Position numbers and translations under genes: made by a program. A DNA stretch of 64,000 bases from an uncultured Gammaproteobacteria bacterium. Its GTDB lineage: Bacteria > Pseudomonadota > Gammaproteobacteria > HK1. Where the stretch lies: positions 1-64,000 of the forward strand of contig CAMYJH010000018.1 in assembly GCA_947258715.1 (NCBI GenBank). Direction: 5' to 3'. A model generated the notes under the pieces. That model searched no databases. It was not told the DNA's origin and saw only the letters and a program-made list of their open reading frames with translations. Below, one piece after another: positions 8,407 to 18,648 of this stretch (its first letter is position 1; each line of letters opens with the position of its first letter).

Positions 8407-10284
8407 GTGCAAAAAGTTGAAGTGCGCAAAGGTTCGACCGGGGCTCTCGGGGTGCCCACCGTGGGCCCCGAGGGCCCAATTTTGTCGGCGCCTGTCGCAG
8501 AACCCGAACACCGGGAGAGCGCCGAACAAGAGTCCAGGGTGTCCACCTACCTGGGGCGACCGCTGTTTGACCGTGAGATAGCAAACGCAATAGACCGCAA
8601 AGCGAACGCCGCGTTTGCCCAGCTCAATGGCGGCATATCGCCTCAAGTCATACTCACGGCGTTTTCCGACTGGTGGCTGCATCTCTCGACGTCACCCGGA
8701 AAGCAGTTCCAGCTATTGGAAAAAGCCTGGAGAAAATCGGCGACTCTGGCGCACTATGCCAGCGAATGTGCCCTTTACCCGGAAACGCCGGCATGCATAG
8801 AACCGCTTCCCCAGGACCGGCGTTTTTCTGCGCCGGGGTGGCAAAAGCAGCCCCATAACTTCCTCTACCAGTCATTTCTCTTGACCCAGCAATGGTGGCA
8901 CAACGCCACCACCTCCGTGCCGGGCGTTTCGCGCCGCTCCGAAGACATCGTGGAATTCACGACTCGCCAGATCCTCGATGTCTTCTCGCCCTCCAACTTC
9001 CCGTGGACCAATCCCGAGGTGATTGAGTCCACGCTTCGCGAACACGGCCAGAATCTCGTGAGAGGGATAAATTACCTTGCCGAGGATCTCTCCCCCGCCG
9101 CGGCGCGCGCCCAAGAGCTCGATTACGAGGTCGCTGAGGACGTTGCCGTAACCCCTGGCAAGGTCGTGTATCGGAATCGGCTGATCGAACTGATCCAGTA
9201 CACGCCGGCGAGCGAAAAGGTCCACCCCGAGCCGCTGTTGATTGTCCCGGCATGGATCATGAAGTACTACATCCTGGATCTCTCGCCTCACAATTCACTG
9301 GTCAGGTTCCTGGTGGAGCGAGGGTTTACCGTATTCATGATTTCGTGGAAGAACCCGTCGTCGGAGGACCGCGACCTTGGCCTGGACGACTATCGCAGCC
9401 TGGGCGTGATGGACGCGCTGGATGCGATTTCAGCCATCGTTCCGGGAGAGAAAATTCACGCCGCGGGCTATTGCCTCGGCGGCACGCTGCTGGGCATTAC
9501 CGCTGCCGCCATGGCGAGGGACGGCGACGAGCGGCTCGCGAGCCTGACACTGCTGACCACGCAGCTCGACTTCACGGAAGCCGGGGAACTGATGCTGTTC
9601 GTGAACGAAGGGCAGATCAATTTCCTCGAAAGCCTGATGTGGAACCAGGGGTATCTCGACTCCCGGCACATGGGCGGCGCGTTTCAGCTTCTGCGCTCCA
9701 ACGATTTGATCTGGTCGCGCATGATCCGGACTTATCTTCTCGGAGCCAAAGACAAGCCCAGCGATTTGATGTCATGGAACGCGGACCAGACGCGGATGCC
9801 CTATCGCATGCACTCCGAGTATCTGAGAAAGCTGTTTCTGAACAATGAGTTCGCCCGCGGCCGCTATGTGGTCGGAGAGCGGCCCGTCACCATGAGCGAC
9901 GTCCGCACTCCCGTTTTCGCCGTCGGCACCATTACCGATCACGTCTCGCCCTGGCGCTCAACGTATAAGATTCATCTGCTCTCCGACGCGCCGGAAGTCA
10001 CTTTCGTGCTGACCAGCGGCGGGCACAACGCGGGCATCGTCAGCCCGCCCAGTCATCCCCGGCGAAGCTATCAAATCTCGACCACCCATGAGGGGGACCG
10101 TTACGTGAGCCCGGACGCGTGGCTTGAATCGACACAAAGCCGGCCCGGGTCGTGGTGGCTCGAATGGCAGCGTTGGCTCGAAAAACATTCTTCGGAACCA
10201 GCCGCTCCGCCGACGATGGGCGCGCCGTCTGTCGGCTATACGCCCATGGACGACGCGCCTGGGCGCTACGTTCTCGAGCGATAA
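8407..10284 (+). CDS. phaC: Poly(hydroxyalkanoate) synthase, class I-like PhaC
   Basis: Protein of 625 residues. It polymerises hydroxyacyl-CoA at the granule surface. The lipase-like box is AAGYCLGGTLL with nucleophile C356; Asp511 (ITDHVSPW) and His540 (SGGHNAG) complete the triad. The N-terminal domain (LNGGISPQVILTAFSDWWLHL) is that of the phaC subgroup often found away from phaAB. GTG at 8407 is preferred because AGGAG stands six bases before it; a longer open frame upstream merely overlaps phasin. No phaA/phaB is present here. Confidence 0.9.
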   Translation: MQKVEVRKGSTGALGVPTVGPEGPILSAPVAEPEHRESAEQESRVSTYLGRPLFDREIANAIDRKANAAFAQLNGGISPQVILTAFSDWWLHLSTSPGKQFQLLEKAWRKSATLAHYASECALYPETPACIEPLPQDRRFSAPGWQKQPHNFLYQSFLLTQQWWHNATTSVPGVSRRSEDIVEFTTRQILDVFSPSNFPWTNPEVIESTLREHGQNLVRGINYLAEDLSPAAARAQELDYEVAEDVAVTPGKVVYRNRLIELIQYTPASEKVHPEPLLIVPAWIMKYYILDLSPHNSLVRFLVERGFTVFMISWKNPSSEDRDLGLDDYRSLGVMDALDAISAIVPGEKIHAAGYCLGGTLLGITAAAMARDGDERLASLTLLTTQLDFTEAGELMLFVNEGQINFLESLMWNQGYLDSRHMGGAFQLLRSNDLIWSRMIRTYLLGAKDKPSDLMSWNADQTRMPYRMHSEYLRKLFLNNEFARGRYVVGERPVTMSDVRTPVFAVGTITDHVSPWRSTYKIHLLSDAPEVTFVLTSGGHNAGIVSPPSHPRRSYQISTTHEGDRYVSPDAWLESTQSRPGSWWLEWQRWLEKHSSEPAAPPTMGAPSVGYTPMDDAPGRYVLER

Positions 10285-10373
10285 TTCCGTTGCGATTTTT
10301 CAAAACCGATCGGACCCGGCCGGGCCGTTCTGGGACCGCTGGGGATGTCACCGGGAGCGCAGGTTCGCCGTAG

Positions 10374-13181
10374 TTGCCGATAAAGCGCGATAGGAACGCG
10401 GCCGATTCAAAGCCTCCGTCACCACACGTGTGCCCAACCGAAACCTTGACCGTCGCCGATTCAGCGCAGAGCGGCGGTAACCGTCCGTGGCACGCGCTCA
10501 CCGTCGACGAGGTCCTGAGCGCACTCGGCACTTCGCGCAAGGGCTTGAGCGAGGCCGAAGCCGTTGATCGCGTTGGGCGCTTCGGTTTTAACCGCTTGCC
10601 TCCCCCGCCAAGCCGAAGCGCCTGGAACAGACTTCTCGGCCAGTTCCATAACGTTCTCATTTACGTTCTTCTGGGCGCCGGAGTGATCACGCTTTTCCTC
10701 GGGCACTGGATCGACTCCGGCGTGATCTTCGCCGTCGTCGTAATCAACGCGCTGATCGGCTTCGTCCAGGAGGGCAAAGCCGAGCGAGCGCTGGAAGCGG
10801 TGAAGAAGATGCTCTCGCCCCAAGCGATGGTCACGCGGGGCGGAAAGCGAATCACGCTGCCCGCAGAGACACTGGTGCCCGGGGATCTGGTTCACGTCCA
10901 GTCCGGGGACAGGGTGCCGGCGGACCTGAGGCTTATTAACGGGCGCAATCTTCGCATCGACGAGGCGATTCTGACCGGGGAGTCCGTACCTGCGGAAAAA
11001 TCCATCGAAGTCACGCTTAAAGGCGCTCAGCTCGGCGATCGTCGCTCGATGGCGTATTCGGGAACCTTCGTTACTTCCGGCCAAGGCGCGGGCATCGTCG
11101 TCGAAACCGGCAAGCGCACGGAAATCGGGCGTATCAGCGAGCTGCTCGCCGGAGTGCAGCTATTGACGACGCCGCTGATTCAGAAACTGGCGGTTTTTTC
11201 CCGCTGGCTCACCGGCGCGATCCTCACCCTCGCCTCTGTGACGTTTGTCTTCGGATCGTTCGTGCGCGACTACCCGGCCAGCGAGATGTTTCTTGCCGCT
11301 GTCGGCCTGGCGGTGGCGGCTATCCCGGAAGGATTGCCGGCGATCATCACGATAACGCTTGCGGTCGGGGTGCAGAGAATGGCGCGCGCAAACGCCATCA
11401 TCCGCCGGCTTCCCGCGGTGGAGACTCTGGGTTCTGTAACCGTCATCTGCTCCGACAAGACCGGCACCCTCACCCGCAACGAGATGACGCTTCAGAGCGT
11501 CGTCTTAAAAAGCGGGACGATTTCGGTGAGCGGTGTCGGATACGAACCTTACGGAGGATTTTCCCGTAACGGCGACGACCCCGGGCCTGAAGAAGAATCG
11601 GCGCTGGAGGAGCTGTTGCGCGCAGGAATGCTTTGTAACGATTGCAGCATGCGACAAAAAGACGGCGTTTGGTTAGTCGATGGGGACCCCACAGAAGGCG
11701 CGTTGGTGGTCGCGGGAATGAAGGCCGGGCTCGAGAGCCACTTCATTTCCGAGCAGTTTCCGCGCACCGACGTCATTCCCTTCGAGTCGGAGCATCGTTT
11801 CATGGTCACCTTGCACCATGATCATGAAGGCGCCGCCTTTGCATACCTCAAAGGCGCTCCGGAAGTTCTGCTGCCCCGATGCAGCCGGGCGCGCCACGCT
11901 TGTCAAGATGCCCCCATGGACCCGGACTATTGGCGGCATGCGCTCGAGAAGCTGACCGGCATGGGCCACCGTCCGCTTGCCATCGCCACCAAATCGCTCA
12001 CTCCGGGAAGCCAAGCGATGACATTTGACGACGTTAAATCAGATCTGGTCTTGCTGGGTCTTGTCGGCATCATCGATCCGCCCCGCGTTGAGGCCATTCA
12101 GGCCGTCGAGCGATGCCACCAGGCCGGAATACGGGTCAAGATGATTACCGGAGACCATGCCGGTACCGCACAGGCCATCGCCGCCCGTATGGGCATCGGC
12201 AGTGGAAAACCCGTTTGCACCGGAGATCAGCTGGGCCGCCTCGACCACGAGCGGTTACGGAACGCCGCGCGGGACATGGACGTTTTTGCCCGCACCAGCC
12301 CGGAGCACAAGCTGAGACTGGTGAGCGCGCTTCAGGAGCAGAACGAAATCGTGGTCATGACCGGGGACGGGGTCAACGACGCCCCGGCGCTCAAACGCGC
12401 TAACGTCGGGGTCGCCATGGGTATAAAGGGCACGGAAGCCGCCAAGGAAGCCGCGGAAATGGTGCTCGCCGACGACAACTTCGTGTCCATCGCCCGCGCG
12501 GTGGAGGAAGGCCGCACGGTCTTCGACAACATCAAAAAAGCGATCCTGTTCATACTGCCCACCAACGGTGGCGAGGCGCTGACCATCATGGCCGCCGTCC
12601 TTCTGGGACGGGTGCTGCCGGTAACGGCTCCGCAAATCCTGTGGGTGAACATGGTGACTGCCGTGACCCTGGCGCTGGCGCTCGCGTTCGAACCCGCGGA
12701 GTCGGACGTCATGCGGCGACCGCCGCGAAAACCGGCAGAACCTATACTGTCCGCGTTTCTGTGGTGGCGGATCTCCATGGTGTCCATAGTCATGGTTGCC
12801 GTGACCTTCGGCCTGTTTATCTGGGAGCGCGAGAGTGGAGCCTCCATTGAGACTGCGCGCACGGTGGCCGTCAACGCGCTGGTCATGCTCGAGATCTTCT
12901 ACCTCTTTACAACCCGACACCTGAAGGCAAACGTGCTCGATCGGGAGGGACTGCTAGGAAACCGCTACCTGCTGCTTTCCATTGCCGTGGTGCTGGTACT
13001 GCAAATCATGTACACCTACGCGCCGCCCATGCAGTTATTCTTCCGATCCGAAGGCATAGGCGTTGAATCCTGGATCAGGATCATCCTGCTCAGCAGCACG
13101 GTACTTTTCATTGTCGAGCTGGACAAATTCTCCTATCGAAAACGTCGGCAGAAAGTAATCAAGCTCAGAGCGGAAGACTAA
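10374..13181 (+). CDS. Cation-transporting P-type ATPase
   Basis: Protein of 935 residues with a full P2-type plan: N-terminal cation-ATPase domain, TGES in the actuator (LTGESVPAE), M4 [17 protein letters not shown], phosphorylation site [12 protein letters not shown], nucleotide domain, hinge [12 protein letters not shown] and six C-terminal membrane segments. M4 resembles Ca2+ pumps. M6 reads [19 protein letters not shown], lacking the aspartate of SERCA-like Ca2+ sites, so the ion is uncertain. TTG at 10374 directly follows a stop codon; later GTG/TTG starts are possible. It sits between phaC and hsp20 genes. Confidence 0.9.
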   Translation: MPIKRDRNAADSKPPSPHVCPTETLTVADSAQSGGNRPWHALTVDEVLSALGTSRKGLSEAEAVDRVGRFGFNRLPPPPSRSAWNRLLGQFHNVLIYVLLGAGVITLFLGHWIDSGVIFAVVVINALIGFVQEGKAERALEAVKKMLSPQAMVTRGGKRITLPAETLVPGDLVHVQSGDRVPADLRLINGRNLRIDEAILTGESVPAEKSIEVTLKGAQLGDRRSMAYSGTFVTSGQGAGIVVETGKRTEIGRISELLAGVQLLTTPLIQKLAVFSRWLTGAILTLASVTFVFGSFVRDYPASEMFLAAVGLAVAAIPEGLPAIITITLAVGVQRMARANAIIRRLPAVETLGSVTVICSDKTGTLTRNEMTLQSVVLKSGTISVSGVGYEPYGGFSRNGDDPGPEEESALEELLRAGMLCNDCSMRQKDGVWLVDGDPTEGALVVAGMKAGLESHFISEQFPRTDVIPFESEHRFMVTLHHDHEGAAFAYLKGAPEVLLPRCSRARHACQDAPMDPDYWRHALEKLTGMGHRPLAIATKSLTPGSQAMTFDDVKSDLVLLGLVGIIDPPRVEAIQAVERCHQAGIRVKMITGDHAGTAQAIAARMGIGSGKPVCTGDQLGRLDHERLRNAARDMDVFARTSPEHKLRLVSALQEQNEIVVMTGDGVNDAPALKRANVGVAMGIKGTEAAKEAAEMVLADDNFVSIARAVEEGRTVFDNIKKAILFILPTNGGEALTIMAAVLLGRVLPVTAPQILWVNMVTAVTLALALAFEPAESDVMRRPPRKPAEPILSAFLWWRISMVSIVMVAVTFGLFIWERESGASIETARTVAVNALVMLEIFYLFTTRHLKANVLDREGLLGNRYLLLSIAVVLVLQIMYTYAPPMQLFFRSEGIGVESWIRIILLSSTVLFIVELDKFSYRKRRQKVIKLRAED

Positions 13182-13639
13182 CGGAAATGCCCCGGCCTTT
13201 TTTCTTCACGTAGCCCTCCCGAGATGGCCAGCGTGGCAATGAAGACGACCAAATCCTTGATCAGGTACTGCCCTTCCGGCGTCGGCGCGAAAGGAAAAGA
13301 AAAAAAGCAGACTTCGGGCTTCAGTATGAAAGCTAGAATCACCCCGGGCAGGCGTAACACCAGCAGAAGAACGGCCACCCGAACCAGCGGTCTGATGATC
13401 AAACAAACGCCAATCGTGACCTCCCACCAGCCCAGAATAAGCACGATGGTTTCCGGATCGCCCCAATATACGGTGTGCGCGAGTATCGAGCTGGTGGTTT
13501 TATGCCCAAGCGGCTTGAGCAGCCCAAACCAGATGAACAAGATCCCCAGCGATAATCGATGGAGCCAGTGAGCGTAGCGTAGGAACAGCGCAATCAGCCA
13601 TTGGTCAAATGCCTTTATTCGCGCAGTAAGTACTTTCAT
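13178..13639 (-). CDS. DoxX-like membrane protein
   Basis: Protein of 153 residues with about four hydrophobic segments: LHRLSLGILFIWFGLLKPLG, IVLILGWWEVTIGVCLII, VAVLLLVLRLPGVILAFI and LIKDLVVFIATLAIS. The layout fits the DoxX/DUF417 superfamily of small inner-membrane proteins linked to redox stress. Its stop overlaps the end of the P-type ATPase gene by four bases in convergent orientation. It is divergent from hsp20 and shares the FNR-like box region. Confidence 0.7.
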   Translation of the reverse strand: MKVLTARIKAFDQWLIALFLRYAHWLHRLSLGILFIWFGLLKPLGHKTTSSILAHTVYWGDPETIVLILGWWEVTIGVCLIIRPLVRVAVLLLVLRLPGVILAFILKPEVCFFSFPFAPTPEGQYLIKDLVVFIATLAISGGLREEKRPGHFR

Positions 13640-13812
13640 GTCTCATCCCTCGAGAAGCAGGCGTCCCCTCTGTCTGATTGATCGGAAACGGAACCCCACA
13701 AAAATGGCGGCGTAAGGACGCGATCTCGGAGCAACCAACGGGGCCCGAGTAATCGGCCAACCGAGCGCCTGTGGTGCTCTCGGTCCAATGGTTACCAGTC
13801 TTGATAGGCGGC

Positions 13813-13826
13813 TTGATCCGCGTCAA
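13813..13826. promoter_or_regulatory. FNR/ANR-like box between doxX-like gene and hsp20
   Basis: TTGATCCGCGTCAA matches the FNR/ANR pattern TTGAT-N4-ATCAA at 9 of 10 fixed positions and fits the TTGATCCGGGTCAA form seen in ANR-type sites. It lies 75-88 bases before the hsp20 ATG and about 175 bases before the divergent DoxX-like start. Confidence 0.6.
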
Positions 13827-13900
13827 TACGCTTTCGTGTGTCTTGTGGATAATAATTCTAAAGTCTATTGGCGTTTTGCTAATAGCAAGGAGGTCCACAA

Positions 13901-14464
13901 ATGGTAACCAAAGCTCACAGCGTACACGTGGCAAAAGGGAAGGCGAGCGACATTTCGAAGACCCTGCCCGAGCGCTGGGGGTATGCGCCTTTCATGACCC
14001 TTCGTGATGAGATGGATCGTGTTTTTGACCGCTTTCTCAGCGAGGAGTGGATGAGACCTGCCCCGGCGCTTCGTCGCCTGCGGGAGTTTCCGTTGTTCAA
14101 ACACAAGGGCGTTGACTTGAGCGAACTCATGGAGACGCCTCGGGCTGACATGAGCGAAAACGAGATGGAGTATGAGCTCGCCATCGAGCTTCCTGGAATG
14201 AGCGAGAAGGATATCGAGCTCAGCATGACGGAGGATATGATTTCTCTCAAGGGCGAGAAAAAGTCGGAGCGCGAAACCAAGGAAAAGGACTATCACATCG
14301 CGGAACGTAGCTATGGGAGTGTTCTCCGCACCTTCGCGATGCCGTCCGGCGTCGACATGGATAAGGTGAAGGCGAAGTTTTCTAACGGTGTGCTGACGGT
14401 ACACCTGCCGAAAACTAAAGAGGCACGCGCGAAACCGCGCAAAGTAGATATCAAGGCTGAATAG
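13901..14464 (+). CDS. Small heat-shock protein, Hsp20 family
   Basis: Protein of 187 residues, an ATP-independent chaperone that holds unfolding proteins. The alpha-crystallin domain spans about residues 80-175 (PRADMSENEMEYELAIELPG, DISLKGEKKSE region, GVLTVHLPKT). The C-terminus lacks a clear IxI motif. Start is ATG with AGCAAGGAGG eight bases upstream. TTGCT-AAT-AGCAA just before that site could fold into a small hairpin. An FNR-like box lies upstream. A Rho-independent terminator follows at 14501. Confidence 0.92.
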   Translation: MVTKAHSVHVAKGKASDISKTLPERWGYAPFMTLRDEMDRVFDRFLSEEWMRPAPALRRLREFPLFKHKGVDLSELMETPRADMSENEMEYELAIELPGMSEKDIELSMTEDMISLKGEKKSERETKEKDYHIAERSYGSVLRTFAMPSGVDMDKVKAKFSNGVLTVHLPKTKEARAKPRKVDIKAE

Positions 14465-14500
14465 CGCTTCGGAAAACGAAGCGTTTCGGGTTAACTGCTC

Positions 14501-14541
14501 AAAAGCGCGCCGCGGCAAAAGCGCCGGGACGCGCTTTTTTA
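14501..14541 (+). terminator. Rho-independent terminator after hsp20
   Basis: AAAAGCGCG pairs with CGCGCTTTT around a GC-rich inner loop, followed by a run of T. A smaller hairpin, CGCTTCG-gaaaa-CGAAGCG, lies directly after the hsp20 stop at 14465-14483. Confidence 0.75.
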
Positions 14542-14650
14542 TTTCCCTATCAATGGCGTTGAGAGTGTTCCAGACCGCAACGACCATGCCAGACGGCTAC
14601 ATTAACGAACTGGCGGAGACGCGTTAGTCGACCTGCGCGAACCGCAGCGC

Positions 14651-17197
14651 TTACTCCTCCCGCAGAACCTCTGCCGGGGAGGTGACGGCGATGCGGTATG
14701 CGGGATAAAGGCCGGCGAGCAGCGCGGCGGAAAGCGAGAGCACCAGCGCATTGAACAGCAGCGCCGGATCCACCTCGAATGACATGCCCCAGCCGAACGA
14801 GCGCCGGTTGATGACTTTGACCAGCATCAGCGCCAGCAGCACCCCGAGGGGAAGCGCCAGAAACCCGGCCACAAGCCCCAGCACGCCGGTCTGCGCCTCG
14901 GCAATGCCGAATAGCTGGGCGCGGGTGAGGCCCAGAGCGCGCAGCACCGCAAACTCGCGGCCCAGCTCCAGCTGAATCGCCATCAGCGCACTCAAGATGC
15001 CGACGAAGGCAATGATGACCGAGAGCAGCCGCAATACGTTGGTAATAGTGAAAGTGCGATCGAATACCTTTAGGGAAAGCTCCCGGATGCTGGCGGCATC
15101 GTTGATCAAAAGCGCCTGATCGCCGCTCGCCGCCACGTCCAGGCGCTGGCGCAGCGCGCTCAGATCGATGCCCGGAGAAGCGTAGACGCCGATGGTGGTG
15201 ATGCCGTCGTCCTTCCAGTAACGGATAAAAGTGGCGCGGCTCATCAGCACGATGCCCCGATCGGTGCTGTAGTCGCGGAAAATGCCGCCCACTTTGAACC
15301 GCACCCAGCCTTCCTGGGTCAAGAGTGCGATCGTGCTACCGGCGTCGATCCCACTGCGCCAGACGACGGGCTCGCTCATCAGCACCGCGTTTTCATCCTC
15401 GAACTCGGCCCACGCCCTTTCTGGGTTTTCCGAAACAATCCTAAAACCGGCGTAACTTTTCTCCGCCATCTCAATGGCCAGCGCTTCCACCTCTCCCAGC
15501 TCCGACTCGAGAAAGATCCTGCGCCCGAGGCTCACCTCGGCAACGCCTTGCGTCTCACGGACTCGTCGAATCGTCTCGGGCGCCATGGATCGCACGTTGC
15601 CACTTCCCGGCACACTGATGTACATGTCGGCCCGAAGCATGAGCCCGAGCCAGTCGATCACGCTGTGTCGAAAGCTGTCCACCATCACCGCGACGCCCAC
15701 GGTGGTGGCCACCGCGACCATCAGCGCAGCCACCGCCACCCCGGTGCGGCTCATGTGTTTCCCCACTCCGCGCAGCGCCAGGCTTGCGAGGTCCCCCCCG
15801 GCCGCAGCGGCGACGGGACGCGATAGCTTGAGCGCCAGCACCATTACGCCCGGAGCCAGCAGCGCGAAGCCGAACATGATGAAAAATAGCGCCGCAAAGG
15901 CGACGCTCAGACTGCCCCCGGGCAACGCCATGGCGATCAGCGCAAAAACCAGACAGACGCCGCCTGCGGCGCTTACCGCAGGCAACAGCTTTCGCCCGCG
16001 CCGCTCGAGCTCGTGACGCTGCAGCGCCAGCCGAGGCGGTGCGCCGGCCGCCTCAATCGCCGGAAGCACAGCCGCCACCAGCGCCCCCAATACGCCGAGC
16101 AACAGTGACTTGATCAAGATAGCTGGCGACAGACTCAGCTTGCTGACCTCGAGGCTGAAATAAAGATCGTTGATGGTCCGCGTAACCAGCACCAGCAGTT
16201 CCTGCGCCAGCAAGGCGCCGGCGAGAAGACCGGCGACGGTGCCGACCAGACCGAAGACCGCCGCTTCCCCTAAAACCAGAAAAAACACCTCCCGTCGCGT
16301 CGCCCCCAGCACCCGCAGCCTGCCGATCAGCGGCCGTCTCTGAATTACGGAAAAGCTCATGGCGTTGAATATGAGGAACATCCCCACTACCAGCGCCAGC
16401 AGGCCGAGCATCAACAGGTTGAGCTCGAAGGCCCGGGTCATCTGACCGCTGGCGCGGGTTCGTGACGCGGTATCGATCAGGCGCGCGCCGGCCGGAATCA
16501 GCTCGCGCAGCTGGTTTAAAACGGATAAGCCTCGCTCTCCTTGCGGAACCCGGAGGTCGATACGCGTCAGGTAGCCAGCGTTACCGAGAACCTCCTGTGC
16601 GGTGGATAGATCTGTCAGCACCACGTTTTCGAGTCCCTGCCTTTGAAGCTCGCTTGCAGGCGAAAGCAGCAGCGCTAGCGGCAGCTCCACACGGCGGCCG
16701 TTGACCATCAGCGTGAGCGCGTCACCGGGTTTCAACCGCAGACGCGCGGCGGTGGACTTTGAAAGCGCTGCCGCCATCGGCTGCAGAAGCAACGTCGCCT
16801 GCGCCTGGGCGTCTGCCGCGGTGCTCAAATAGGCGCGAAAGTTGGGTTCGGTCAAAGGATCTACACCGAACAGGGACAGAGAGACCTTATTCGTATCGTC
16901 GCTGCGCACCGGTGCTTCGATGATCGGCGCCGCCGGCAAATGACCCAGGGTCATTCGCAGCTTCACATAGACCTGCTCCGGAATGCCCACGGTGCCGCCG
17001 ACGATTTGATGACTGGTGCGCCCGAGCACTGCTTCACTGGAGAGCTCGAACGCCCGGCGCGCGCTCTGGCTGGCGAGCTCGACGGCGGTGACTACCGACA
17101 CGCCGAGGGCGATACCGAGCAAAGTGAGCCCGAACTGCCACGGATGGCGACTGAAGTAGCGGGCGCTGGCGCGGCTCAAGAGTGAACTGAACCTCAC
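14651..17197 (-). CDS. ABC transporter permease, FtsX family
   Basis: Protein of 848 residues with the double FtsX arrangement: an N-terminal membrane anchor (WQFGLTLLGIALGVSVVTAVELA), a large periplasmic domain, three membrane helices (about 255-390), a linker, a second anchor (GVAVAALMVAVATTVGVAVMVDS), another periplasmic domain and three C-terminal helices. This two-repeat layout is that of YbbP/LolCE-like exporters moving lipids or lipoproteins outward. It is the last gene of a three-gene minus operon with its ATPase eight bases upstream. The substrate is unknown. Confidence 0.88.
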   Translation of the reverse strand: MRFSSLLSRASARYFSRHPWQFGLTLLGIALGVSVVTAVELASQSARRAFELSSEAVLGRTSHQIVGGTVGIPEQVYVKLRMTLGHLPAAPIIEAPVRSDDTNKVSLSLFGVDPLTEPNFRAYLSTAADAQAQATLLLQPMAAALSKSTAARLRLKPGDALTLMVNGRRVELPLALLLSPASELQRQGLENVVLTDLSTAQEVLGNAGYLTRIDLRVPQGERGLSVLNQLRELIPAGARLIDTASRTRASGQMTRAFELNLLMLGLLALVVGMFLIFNAMSFSVIQRRPLIGRLRVLGATRREVFFLVLGEAAVFGLVGTVAGLLAGALLAQELLVLVTRTINDLYFSLEVSKLSLSPAILIKSLLLGVLGALVAAVLPAIEAAGAPPRLALQRHELERRGRKLLPAVSAAGGVCLVFALIAMALPGGSLSVAFAALFFIMFGFALLAPGVMVLALKLSRPVAAAAGGDLASLALRGVGKHMSRTGVAVAALMVAVATTVGVAVMVDSFRHSVIDWLGLMLRADMYISVPGSGNVRSMAPETIRRVRETQGVAEVSLGRRIFLESELGEVEALAIEMAEKSYAGFRIVSENPERAWAEFEDENAVLMSEPVVWRSGIDAGSTIALLTQEGWVRFKVGGIFRDYSTDRGIVLMSRATFIRYWKDDGITTIGVYASPGIDLSALRQRLDVAASGDQALLINDAASIRELSLKVFDRTFTITNVLRLLSVIIAFVGILSALMAIQLELGREFAVLRALGLTRAQLFGIAEAQTGVLGLVAGFLALPLGVLLALMLVKVINRRSFGWGMSFEVDPALLFNALVLSLSAALLAGLYPAYRIAVTSPAEVLREE

Positions 17198-17204
17198 CGC
17201 GGTA

Positions 17205-17912
17205 TCAGGCGCCTTTCGGCACCGCCTCCAGGCAGCCGTCCCGGATGCGCATCACCCGATCGGCGTGGGCGGTCGCCTCGCTGCTGTGAGTGACCATCAG
17301 CAAAGTGGCGCCGGTCTCACGTGTCATTGAGGACAGAAGCTCGAGCACGACTCGCCCGGTTTGCTGGTCCAGGTTTCCGGTGGGCTCGTCCGCCAGCAGC
17401 AGATCCGGACGGTGCACCAGCGCTCGCGCGATGGCGACGCGCTGCTGCTCACCACCGGAGAGGTTTTCCGGCGCGCTTGAAGCCCGGTCCGACAGCCCGA
17501 CTTTGTGCAGCAGCTCGGCAACGCGTTGATCCCATGTGCTCCCCTTTTTTGCGTTTAGCTCCAGCGGCAGGCGCAGATTTTCCTCCACGTTGAGGGTGGG
17601 GATCAGGTTGAAGAACTGAAACACGAAACCGATGCGCCGCCTTCGGACCAGCGTGCGTTCCCTGTCCGACAGCCGGGTAATGTCGTCGCCGTCGACATGA
17701 ACCTCGCCTTTATCCGGCAGATCGATGCCGCTGATCAGATTGAGCAGCGTCGACTTGCCGCTGCCGCTGCGTCCGGTGATGCAGACGAACTCACCTTTTT
17801 CAAAGCGCGCATCGAGTCCGTCGAATATGGTTCGACGAGCCTCGCCTTCACGATAGGTTTTGAAAATGCCGCTGAGCTCAATCAAGGCGATTTCGTTCAG
17901 CGCTTTTCCCAC
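17205..17912 (-). CDS. ABC transporter ATP-binding protein (LolD/MacB/YbbA type)
   Basis: Protein of 235 residues. Walker A GRSGSGKSTLLNLISG, signature LSGGEQQRVAIARALVHRP and Walker B LLLADEPTGNLD are intact, with the extended EPTGNLD typical of the LolD/MacB group. It powers the FtsX-type permease encoded just downstream. Its start overlaps the 3' end of the DUF938 methyltransferase gene by 16 bases, so the three genes are probably co-transcribed. Confidence 0.92.
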   Translation of the reverse strand: MGKALNEIALIELSGIFKTYREGEARRTIFDGLDARFEKGEFVCITGRSGSGKSTLLNLISGIDLPDKGEVHVDGDDITRLSDRERTLVRRRRIGFVFQFFNLIPTLNVEENLRLPLELNAKKGSTWDQRVAELLHKVGLSDRASSAPENLSGGEQQRVAIARALVHRPDLLLADEPTGNLDQQTGRVVLELLSSMTRETGATLLMVTHSSEATAHADRVMRIRDGCLEAVPKGA

Positions 17913-18490
17913 ACCAGAGTGCGATTGTTGGCAGGCATTTCGTTGTCTTCCAGCAGCACCAGGCCACCCGCCTGCGCCAATTCTTCGAGTGCATCTATGT
18001 CCCGAACTCCCATTCCAGGATCACGCGCGCGCAGAGATTGGTCGAAGCGCACGTTGCTTTCACTCGTGTGCATGCCGTGGCAGCAAAACGGACCGTAGAG
18101 CGCGAAGCGCCCGCGGAAAGGCAGGTATCTCGCCACGCCGCGAAACATCACCTCCACGTCCGCCCAGTGCATGATATGGGCGGTGTTGGCGCTGAACACC
18201 GCGTCGAAGTCCTCAATCAGCCACTCGCTGTCGTTCACGTCCAGAACCATCGGAGGGAAAAGGTTCTCCGAGGGCTGCTCTTCGATCCACAAGCGGATCC
18301 CGGCGAGGTTTTCGGCCAGGTCGCTGGTATACCACTCCAGGTGCGGGAGCTCGGGCGCAAAATACACCGCATGCTGTCCGGTGCCGCTGCCGATCTCCAG
18401 CACCCGCCGCGAGCGCGAGAACACGCGCCTCAGCAACTCGAGGATAGGCTGCTTGTTGTTTTCGCAAGATTGTGAGTAAGGCTTTTCCAT
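17897..18490 (-). CDS. DUF938 SAM-dependent methyltransferase
   Basis: Protein of 197 residues that starts in family style, MEKPYSQSCENNKQPILELL, followed by motif I RVLEIGSGTGQHAVYFA and the family block SANTAHIMHWADVEVMF. Substrate is unknown. The ATG at 18490 is preferred over one nine codons upstream because it reproduces the family N-terminus. It is the first gene of the operon with the ABC exporter. Confidence 0.87.
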   Translation of the reverse strand: MEKPYSQSCENNKQPILELLRRVFSRSRRVLEIGSGTGQHAVYFAPELPHLEWYTSDLAENLAGIRLWIEEQPSENLFPPMVLDVNDSEWLIEDFDAVFSANTAHIMHWADVEVMFRGVARYLPFRGRFALYGPFCCHGMHTSESNVRFDQSLRARDPGMGVRDIDALEELAQAGGLVLLEDNEMPANNRTLVWEKR

Positions 18491-18648
18491 CGGCACGCCG
18501 ACCGTCGCTTTGCGCATCGAGCAGACGCTTTGCCCAGGCCCAAAGCCGAGTTTGAAACGCTTATTTCATCGATGCTTTTGCGCTTGGTTTCAAGGTGCGC
18601 TGTGATACCATCCGCTCGCGTTTCGCCCCCGGCTACTTCTTGCCATCA

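Noticed and set aside
14501-14541. RNA thermometer after hsp20
   Set aside because: The hairpin lies downstream of the gene and has a T run, so it is a terminator; the small hairpin before the start is too short to claim as a thermometer.
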